64,000 nucleotides of DNA, taken from NCBI GenBank assembly GCA_963752915.1, contig CAVVZZ010000014.1:136969-200968 (forward strand), in the 5' to 3' direction. This DNA comes from DATJPR01 sp963752915 (GTDB taxonomy: Bacteria > Bacteroidota > Ignavibacteria > UBA10030 > UBA6906). Below are positions 8,779 through 15,524 of this stretch, piece by piece; the first letter of the stretch is position 1; every line of letters starts with the position of its first letter. The notes beneath the pieces were generated by a model. The model worked only from the letters and a program-made list of their open reading frames with translations, was not told the origin of the DNA and made no database searches. Position numbers and translations under genes: made by a program.

Positions 8779-10140
8779 TTAATGGCCGCCGGCGGCGATG
8801 CGTTCAGTGCGGATGAGTGAGCTGATTGTATTCAGTGCGCTGTCGACCGACATCTTGTCCTGAATAGCCAACGAAATGTAGTGCGCCATGATTTCCGAGT
8901 ACTTCGTGTAGTCCCGTGCGGACGGGCGCTGCACGCCGGTACTGAGGAGACGCTTCATTTCGGTGATCTCGGGGTACTTCGCAAGATAGGAAGGATCGTC
9001 ATAAAAAGCTTTGATGACCGGATAATAGCTGCTCTTTTCGTAGAGCACCTCCTGCGACTGTGCCGTGAGGAGATATTTGATGAACTCGACGATCTCTTTC
9101 TTCTTCGTGCTCCCGGTCGGGATCATCAGGTTCCACCCGCCGACGACTGACGCCGGGACGCCATCCGCGGGATGGGGCATCGGGACTTTCTTCAGACATT
9201 TCTCCTTCACCGAATCCACCGGCGTGCTCCGGAAATCCTCGTCATAGCTGGTCCATCCCCGGATGAAGAGCGCATCGTTCTGAATGAAGTACTTGTAGCT
9301 CGGGACCTCGGTGAAGTCCGTCACCTGCGGCGGCGACAGATGGTCCTTGTTGACCATGTTCACGAGCACCCGGAGTGCCTCCCGTGCCGCATGGGTGTTG
9401 AAGTCGAACCCGTGCAGCGTGAAGTATGACGGCTCGAGGCTGAGCAGCGTTTCCATGTAGATACAGATCAGCCCTTCATATTCCGCGCCCGGGAAAATAT
9501 AGTACGGCTTCTTCCATCCGATCCGTTCCCGCCAGGCCGCGAACTCCTCCCACGTCATGTCCTTCTTCAGTGCACGCAGGAACTGCTCGCCCTTGGGCAA
9601 CCGTTCAAGCAGGTCGGAACGGTAGTACAGCACTCCCTGGACGCGGAACAGCGGAAGCGCCACGAGTTGCCCGTCGCTGTAGCACGAGTACAACGTCTCG
9701 GGCACGAGGCGATCCAACTCTTCCTTGCTGAAGTACTGCCCCAACGGTTCGCACCACCGGGCAAACCGCTCGGACCAGATGATGTCCACCGAGAGAAGAT
9801 CGATTCCGTCCCCCTCGCCGCGCAGAGACCGTGCAAGGATCTCTTTCCGCTCGTTTGTACTGAAGTCGGGATTCGGAAAATCGATCGGGACGACTCTGAC
9901 TTTCCCGGCATGCTCGAGGTTGTACCGGTCGATAAGGATCCGGTGCGCTTCGGTGATCCGGTCCGCGAAGTAAATCTCTGTAATCCCCTTCGTCCCCCTG
10001 CTGATGATGAAGTAATACGGAACGAGATAGAGAAGGGCCAGGAGGACGAGGAAGGTGATTCCCCAGTGCGGCTTCAGCCAGGTTATGAACCGGCGGAGGA
10101 AGGGTTGCTTCAGGGTAGGAGAATCTTCTATGGCCGACAT
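8779..10140 (-). CDS. Membrane-anchored extracellular solute-binding protein (family 1-like)
   Basis: A 453-residue protein with a short cytoplasmic N-terminus, one transmembrane helix (about 28-48, no lipobox or cleavage site apparent) and a periplasmic domain resembling ABC sugar-binding proteins. Recognisable stretches include ILARSLRGEGDGIDLLSVD, LYYRSDLLERLPKG and VVGGWNLMIPTGSTKKKEIV. No ABC permease or ATPase gene is nearby. It is followed by a kinase and a sigma-54 activator in a tight operon. I infer that it is a sensor subunit, comparable in logic to XylFII-LytS or LuxP-LuxQ, and not a transporter component. The ATG at 10140 is preceded by GAAGG. Confidence 0.85.
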   Translation of the reverse strand: MSAIEDSPTLKQPFLRRFITWLKPHWGITFLVLLALLYLVPYYFIISRGTKGITEIYFADRITEAHRILIDRYNLEHAGKVRVVPIDFPNPDFSTNERKEILARSLRGEGDGIDLLSVDIIWSERFARWCEPLGQYFSKEELDRLVPETLYSCYSDGQLVALPLFRVQGVLYYRSDLLERLPKGEQFLRALKKDMTWEEFAAWRERIGWKKPYYIFPGAEYEGLICIYMETLLSLEPSYFTLHGFDFNTHAAREALRVLVNMVNKDHLSPPQVTDFTEVPSYKYFIQNDALFIRGWTSYDEDFRSTPVDSVKEKCLKKVPMPHPADGVPASVVGGWNLMIPTGSTKKKEIVEFIKYLLTAQSQEVLYEKSSYYPVIKAFYDDPSYLAKYPEITEMKRLLSTGVQRPSARDYTKYSEIMAHYISLAIQDKMSVDSALNTISSLIRTERIAAGGH

Positions 10141-10310
10141 GTGACCTTCAACGGATAGAACGGCAGCCTGTTGCCTCCCGGCTGCGAGACGATGAATCGT
10201 TTACTCTACACCTTATCGTGATTCCTTGACTCTCCCCCGGGATTCCCATGGCAGGGCGTGAGCATCAGATCGTTTCTGCGCGCTTCGCCCTCCACTCGAG
10301 CGTCGGGCTA

Positions 10311-13079
10311 TCAGTAGCTGAAGCTGACCCCAAACTGTGCGGCCCATCCGTAGGTCTGCTCGCTGGTCGGCAAATCGCCCGCGGTGACTGCGCCGTATGC
10401 CGGATGGGAATAATAGTAGTTGTCGACATGAGCGTTGACGTTCGTCGCATTGAAGAACACCGCCAGCTTGTCGATGAGCTGCTGCTTGAGCGAGATGTCC
10501 AGCAACGTCACATTGTCGTAGAACGCATTCCGCAGGCCAAACTGCGTGTCCATGCTGGTAAGTGTCTGTTGCTGATAGCGCAGCGAGAACCGTGAGCTGA
10601 AGCCCTTGTAGTCCCATCCCAGAATGGCATTGTAGGTGGCACGCGGCTGATCCTGCAACGATCCGGATGTCGTATGGTAGACGAGGACGGTGGTCTTCTT
10701 CAGCCCCGATCCTGTCGTGACCGGATTGAACGACGGGTAATACTGCCGTGAGCTCATGTAGGCAGCGTTGAAATCGAGCACCACGCCGCTCAGTACACCG
10801 GGCAGATACCAGAGGTGGACCTGCCAGGAGATCTCGATTCCCCGCAGAAACGCCCTTGACGGATCGTTCATGGGGATGCTCGTCGTCAGGATAGAGGCAT
10901 TGTTTGCCTGCGCCCATGCCGCATCGTAGTAGTTCGAGCCTGGACCGGGAATTCGGCTCCAAATATCGTCCGGAGCGTTCTGAACCTGGTACGGGAAATA
11001 CGGCGTGTAATTCTGCATTGCATAGATCAGATTACTGATTTCCTTGTAGAACATGTTCACCGAGATCAGACCCACATCGTTGCTCGAATAGTTCGCACCG
11101 AGGTCAAAGTTCCACGCCGTCGACGGCCTCAACATCGGGTTCCCCGTCGTGATATAATTGGCCTGGATCCCGTAGATGATCTGCGGCGTAACTTCGCCGA
11201 AGCTCGGCAGAGACATGCTCTTGAACGCTCCACCCAGGACCGAGATGTTGTCGTTGACCCGATACTTGACGCTTACAGACGGATACCACCCTGGCGTTGT
11301 TCGTTCGGACTCCGCCAGGCGCGGGGCCTCGCCCGCCAGCCCGTTCTGATTCGAACCGTTCAACTTGACGTGATAGGCCTCGATCGACGTCCGCTCTTCC
11401 TGGTAACGGACGCCGGGCACTACCGTCAGGTCGCTGCCAAGATTGAGTTCGGTCATCACATACGCCGCCCGGTTATATTCCTTGTCGTTGTAAAATTGGT
11501 TATACCAGGATGGTCCGTCCTGGTAAAAGGTGGAAAGCCAGGCCGGATAGATAATTTTCATCATCGAGATTAATTTGCCAACATCGAACCCCGGTCCAAT
11601 GGGGTATCCGAGGATACTCCTTGTTGTGTAATTCGGATCGACAAAATACGGTCCTGCCGAGATGCCTCCCGACGCATTCGGATTCGGGTTCGCACCCTGA
11701 AGAAACGGAATTGCATTAATGAGGTTCTGCCTTCTCGTGTTGCTCCCATATTGCACGTTGTAATAGTACCGGCCGTTACTGCTTTCGCGCTGCACTTCGT
11801 GATATTTCGCACCCACGGAGAATTTGCCTGAGAGGGCATCGGAGAGCACAAACGGGATCTTCCAGTCGGCTTTCAGGTCATAGGAGTCGTCACGGAGCCC
11901 CGTGCTCCCCTGATACATGTTCCAGAGAACCGAGGCCGAATTGCTCGGATCCATCACACCCTGGACTCTCATGAGATTCAATGGCTCCCCGTATTGCCAC
12001 AGTGTTCCGGGGACGCTCGCTACGTTCGTCTCCTGGAAATCAAACTCCATCCCCTGGGGAATCGTTTGGTCGCTTCTCGTATAAGCCACTGACACCGGCA
12101 ACTCCGTCTCTCCCAGCTTGAACAGGGCTGACAAGGTATGCGTCCGCTGCTCGGTCTTCGTTTCATTCACAAGAATATTATAATTGAAATTGTTGTTCTC
12201 AAAAAACGATGCGTACGTTCTCGTGATGTTGCTGTCCCGTTTCTGGTCGTACACGTTGAGGAACTTCACGTCGACCAGATCCGAGGTATAGTCGAAGATC
12301 AGGCTTGCGCCATACCGATGTCTGTTCACGTTCGACTGCGTCAGTGTCGCATTGTTTGTATTGATGAAATATTGATGCGTGGCATTGTCGAAGGTCGGCA
12401 GGTCATAGGCAGCAGCAAACTGATCGGACGGCAACTGCTTCTGCTCGATGTTCCCCAGGACGAGGATCCCCACCTGGTCATCCAGAAAACGGTCCGAGAC
12501 GCTCGCGGCGAACTTGTAGTTCCTGTAGGTGTCTCGCAGATTGTTGTACGCGCCGTTGCCCAACAGACTGTAGTGCAGTCCCGGGTCAGCCGTCTTCAGC
12601 GTCAGGTTCACTACGCCGCCGAAGGCATCGGCATCCATGTCCGCCCGCAGGCTCTTCGACACTTCCACACCCCGCACCAGATCGTCGCTCAAGATACTCA
12701 GGTCGATGCCGCGGTCGTAGTAATTCGTCGAGGTCATCGGCACCCCTTCGATCGTCACCTCGTTGTACTTCGGCGACATCCCCCGCACCACCACCCCGGT
12801 CGCTTCGCCGGCATTGCGCTGCAGCGAGATCCCCGGCAACCGCCCGATGGACTCCGCAATATTCGCGTCCGGCAGCTCCTTCATCTTCTCCGCCGACACC
12901 ACATCGATGATCTGGTTCGACGCGAGCTTCTGGTTGATCGCCTCCATCTGCCCCTTCGCCTGACCCGTCACCACGATGGTCTCACCCTGGATTGCCTGGG
13001 CGGTCAAGCCGAACTCCGCCTGCGTGACATTATTCGCAGAGACGGTCACATCACGCGTCACGGGTGACGTAGCCGACAT
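10311..13079 (-). CDS. TonB-dependent receptor 1, plug and barrel (frame-shifted from its N-terminus)
   Basis: A 922-codon frame coding for the body of an outer-membrane TonB-dependent receptor. It has a TonB-box-like GETIVVTGQ near residue 33, a plug domain (ELPDANIAESIGRLPGISLQ; RGMSPKYNEVTIEGVPM) and a long beta-barrel ending in the aromatic GVSFSY. This frame has no signal peptide of its own. The signal peptide and regulatory domain lie in the overlapping frame at 13051-13317, one base out of register. The first and last thirds are nearly identical to receptor 2, while the middle third is divergent, as expected for ligand-binding loops. Export requires frameshifting or another way of joining the two frames; otherwise the gene is dead. 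The likely ligand is a mannan-derived oligosaccharide, judging by neighbours. Confidence 0.85.
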   Translation of the reverse strand: MSATSPVTRDVTVSANNVTQAEFGLTAQAIQGETIVVTGQAKGQMEAINQKLASNQIIDVVSAEKMKELPDANIAESIGRLPGISLQRNAGEATGVVVRGMSPKYNEVTIEGVPMTSTNYYDRGIDLSILSDDLVRGVEVSKSLRADMDADAFGGVVNLTLKTADPGLHYSLLGNGAYNNLRDTYRNYKFAASVSDRFLDDQVGILVLGNIEQKQLPSDQFAAAYDLPTFDNATHQYFINTNNATLTQSNVNRHRYGASLIFDYTSDLVDVKFLNVYDQKRDSNITRTYASFFENNNFNYNILVNETKTEQRTHTLSALFKLGETELPVSVAYTRSDQTIPQGMEFDFQETNVASVPGTLWQYGEPLNLMRVQGVMDPSNSASVLWNMYQGSTGLRDDSYDLKADWKIPFVLSDALSGKFSVGAKYHEVQRESSNGRYYYNVQYGSNTRRQNLINAIPFLQGANPNPNASGGISAGPYFVDPNYTTRSILGYPIGPGFDVGKLISMMKIIYPAWLSTFYQDGPSWYNQFYNDKEYNRAAYVMTELNLGSDLTVVPGVRYQEERTSIEAYHVKLNGSNQNGLAGEAPRLAESERTTPGWYPSVSVKYRVNDNISVLGGAFKSMSLPSFGEVTPQIIYGIQANYITTGNPMLRPSTAWNFDLGANYSSNDVGLISVNMFYKEISNLIYAMQNYTPYFPYQVQNAPDDIWSRIPGPGSNYYDAAWAQANNASILTTSIPMNDPSRAFLRGIEISWQVHLWYLPGVLSGVVLDFNAAYMSSRQYYPSFNPVTTGSGLKKTTVLVYHTTSGSLQDQPRATYNAILGWDYKGFSSRFSLRYQQQTLTSMDTQFGLRNAFYDNVTLLDISLKQQLIDKLAVFFNATNVNAHVDNYYYSHPAYGAVTAGDLPTSEQTYGWAAQFGVSFSY

Positions 13080-13317
13080 ACCCGACCCGGACCGACTTGG
13101 TGCCTGCCGGGACGCTCATCAGCGTGAAATTCCCGGAGATGTCGCTTGCTGCGCCCATCGTCGTCCCGACCACCACGATATTGGCATAGGGGAGCGGGTA
13201 ACCGGTAGCCTTGTCGAAGACTCGCCCTTTGATGATGCCGCTCTCCTGGGCGAACAACGGCTGGCAGAGGAGCAGGAGCAGTATGACAGTTCGGTGAAAA
13301 CGGGAGTTCAGGAACAT
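13051..13317 (-). CDS. TonB-dependent receptor 1, signal peptide and CarboxypepD_reg-like domain
   Basis: An 88-residue frame with an excellent AGGAGGAG ribosome site. It encodes a Sec signal peptide (to about residue 22, LCQPLFAQ) and a carboxypeptidase-regulatory-like domain (IKGRVFDKATGYPLPYANI). It ends VGYVGYVTRDA at a TGA. In ordinary receptors this domain runs straight into the TonB box. Here the following codons are in the +1 frame and start 10311-13079. An imperfect 7-bp tandem duplication at 13049-13062 (CGTGACG CGTGATG) accounts for the shift. The identical arrangement occurs in receptor 2. Confidence 0.8.
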   Translation of the reverse strand: MFLNSRFHRTVILLLLLCQPLFAQESGIIKGRVFDKATGYPLPYANIVVVGTTMGAASDISGNFTLMSVPAGTKSVRVGYVGYVTRDA

Positions 13318-13405
13318 GATTCTCCTCCTTGCGAGGGATTCACGAAGAACACATGGATGGTCGTTGAGAGGTGCGGCAAGGAACGGCAATGTTCAGACGA
13401 TAAAG

Positions 13406-13435
13406 CGGGCGGCCGGACATTTCGCCGGCCGCCCG
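13406..13435 (-). terminator. Strong hairpin after the T9SS protein gene
   Basis: The 11-bp perfect arms CGGGCGGCCGG and CCGGCCGCCCG flank an 8-nt loop. It lies between the stop of the T9SS-sorted gene (13469) and receptor 1. The T-run after it is poor, so it may be an mRNA-stabilising or partial terminator hairpin within the operon. Confidence 0.55.
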
Positions 13436-13468
13436 ATGACGCCTCCATGGGAGGGTGAACATCGTACG

Positions 13469-15415
13469 TTACTTCAGCAGCATCATCTTCTTTACCAGCG
13501 TCGTGGTCCCTGCTTCCAGACGATAGAAATACGTGCCGGAGGAAAGGTTCGTCGCATTGAACTTCACCGTGTGCACGCCGGAGCTCTGGTTGTCATTGAT
13601 CAGCGTGGCAACCTTCTGACCCAGCATGTTGAACACCGTCAGCGTCACGTTCCCTGCTTTTGGCAGAACGAAAGTGATTTCTGTTGACGGGTTGAACGGG
13701 TTCGGATAGTTCTGCGACAGGCTGTACACCTCGGGAACGCCAGTGCCCGTCGGCGCGACTGCAGAAACGCCGCCGTCCGCAAGGTACTTGGTGTGCGCCG
13801 CTTCAAAACGTGCCGCCGGATCGCCGGCCATAAATGCGGTATTCAGCCCATCGTTCCAAATCAGCGAACCAACCGGAAGGCCATCGCCGCCGGTGAAGGT
13901 CGTCTGCGCAAAGCTCTCGTTCAGATCCGTGAACTTGGTGATGCCATCGCCGTCTTCGGTCTTCACACCAGGAATGGTCGTGGGATCGTAGTCGCCGAAG
14001 ATGTACTTCGTGTTTGTCAGCGCTGCGGTTGCGGGGAACCGGGTATCACCGTACAGGTTCTGATTCCACACTGCAATCGAATCAACAATGTCCGCAGTAG
14101 CAAGGGTCGCTGTCGCCAGGTTCGGATTCCCTGTCTGGGTTCTCGCCTCGATGAACGGGCCATGGTGATCAGCAAACAGATGTGTCGTTCGCGTGTTCAT
14201 CCAGATCTGGAAACGAACAGGCGTCGGATTCGGGACTCCACCCCAATTGATGTAAGACGGAACCCCGCTGATGGCCGAAAGGAGGTACTTACTTGAATTG
14301 TAATACCCGCTGAGCAGAGACGGGTCGTAATAGTTCACGTTGTCGCCCACATAGATCCGCATATGATCAAAGTTCAACTGCGGCGACATGTTGACCGTGT
14401 CACCCGCGATCTTGTACTTGTCCTGTACCAGCTCGGCGTTTGTGTAATTGTTTGTGTCGACGTTAATCGTCGCTTCGTACTGCCCCTTGTCGGGATCCTG
14501 ACCGCTGAGGGCGACGTTCGTATCTTCACCAATCCAGTTCTGGTTGACGAAGATATTGTTGGTGATGTAGCTGATGTGCTTGTAGGGCGAAAGCAGCCAG
14601 TACTTCTTGTTGTTGATGATCGTGTTGTGATTGATGAACTGGACGTCCGTCAGCTGGTTCTGCTGCAAGAAGGTCAGACCGCCGCCGGTGATCGTGTTGT
14701 TCTCAATCCACATCGTGTCGATCGGATGCTTGCACTGGAAAATGCGCGAATCCCACCACTGGGCAGCATAGAAAATGTTGCGGAAATAGCTGTTCGTGAT
14801 GTAGATGCTCGCACCGTGCGTCCATCCGCCGATTGCACCGCCTTCGTTCGTGCAATCGAAAATATCGATGTTCGCGAATTCGAACAAGCAGTTGTCAACG
14901 ACGAGCCTCTGTGCCTGCGTCGTACCCGTGCCGCAGAGGAACAACTCGTTGTTGGTCGATTTGTTCGTCTGCTGGACCTGCCAGTGGACGTTCTTAATCA
15001 CGAGGCTGCCATAGACCTGGTTCTGGCCAACATTGACAGTCACGTTCGCAGGAGACATAACGATGATCGGCTTCTGCGCTCCATGAGACGACGGAATGCC
15101 GACGATAATCAGCTGGGCATTCGGATCGTTGAAGTAAAGCGCAGCCTGTTGGAAATACACCTGACCCTCATTCAGGGCATACACGCGGTTCGCATTTTTG
15201 CGCACGCCGCCTGCCAGGGTATCCTGGTTGATCGCGGTTTCCAACGCCCCCGTGTTCTCACCGCCTGAAAGCGTGCCGCCGGTAATGTACATCGTGTCGC
15301 CAGCCGCCGAGAGCCTTGGAGGATCGATCTTTCCGGGGTTCTGCGTCGGCTTTATGCTCGCATATCCTGTCATCGCGAGCGCTACAAACAAGCAAAGTAA
15401 CAAGCGTGATCTCAT
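13469..15415 (-). CDS. Secreted beta-helix protein with T9SS C-terminal sorting domain
   Basis: A 648-residue protein with a Sec signal peptide at the N-terminus. The central region (about 90-330) is rich in short N- and I/V-containing strands (VVDNCLFEFANIDIFDC, MWIENNTITGGGL, NHNTIINNK) typical of right-handed parallel beta-helices. A classic type IX secretion sorting domain spans about 563-648 (QNYPNPFNPSTE, then LGQKVATLI, then GTYFYRLEAG). It should be exported across the outer membrane and attached or released at the surface. It sits between the two TonB receptors where Bacteroidetes systems usually have SusD. A glycan-binding or lyase role is possible, but no catalytic motif was recognised. 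The start follows AGGAGAAGG. Confidence 0.85.
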   Translation of the reverse strand: MRSRLLLCLFVALAMTGYASIKPTQNPGKIDPPRLSAAGDTMYITGGTLSGGENTGALETAINQDTLAGGVRKNANRVYALNEGQVYFQQAALYFNDPNAQLIIVGIPSSHGAQKPIIVMSPANVTVNVGQNQVYGSLVIKNVHWQVQQTNKSTNNELFLCGTGTTQAQRLVVDNCLFEFANIDIFDCTNEGGAIGGWTHGASIYITNSYFRNIFYAAQWWDSRIFQCKHPIDTMWIENNTITGGGLTFLQQNQLTDVQFINHNTIINNKKYWLLSPYKHISYITNNIFVNQNWIGEDTNVALSGQDPDKGQYEATINVDTNNYTNAELVQDKYKIAGDTVNMSPQLNFDHMRIYVGDNVNYYDPSLLSGYYNSSKYLLSAISGVPSYINWGGVPNPTPVRFQIWMNTRTTHLFADHHGPFIEARTQTGNPNLATATLATADIVDSIAVWNQNLYGDTRFPATAALTNTKYIFGDYDPTTIPGVKTEDGDGITKFTDLNESFAQTTFTGGDGLPVGSLIWNDGLNTAFMAGDPAARFEAAHTKYLADGGVSAVAPTGTGVPEVYSLSQNYPNPFNPSTEITFVLPKAGNVTLTVFNMLGQKVATLINDNQSSGVHTVKFNATNLSSGTYFYRLEAGTTTLVKKMMLLK

Positions 15416-15524
15416 GACCTTCTCCTAGGTTTTGTTGCTGATGACTGCGTGAAAAAATCTACCACGAGAGCTGCCCTGGGTTCACCTCCTTTTGCAGGTT
15501 CATTCGGTTGAATGATTCTGTGAC

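Noticed and set aside
12138..13067. A 309-codon plus-strand frame within TonB receptor 1 (and its counterpart in receptor 2)
   Set aside because: Low-complexity Arg/His/Val composition; it is repeated in both paralogues only because the coding strand is conserved.
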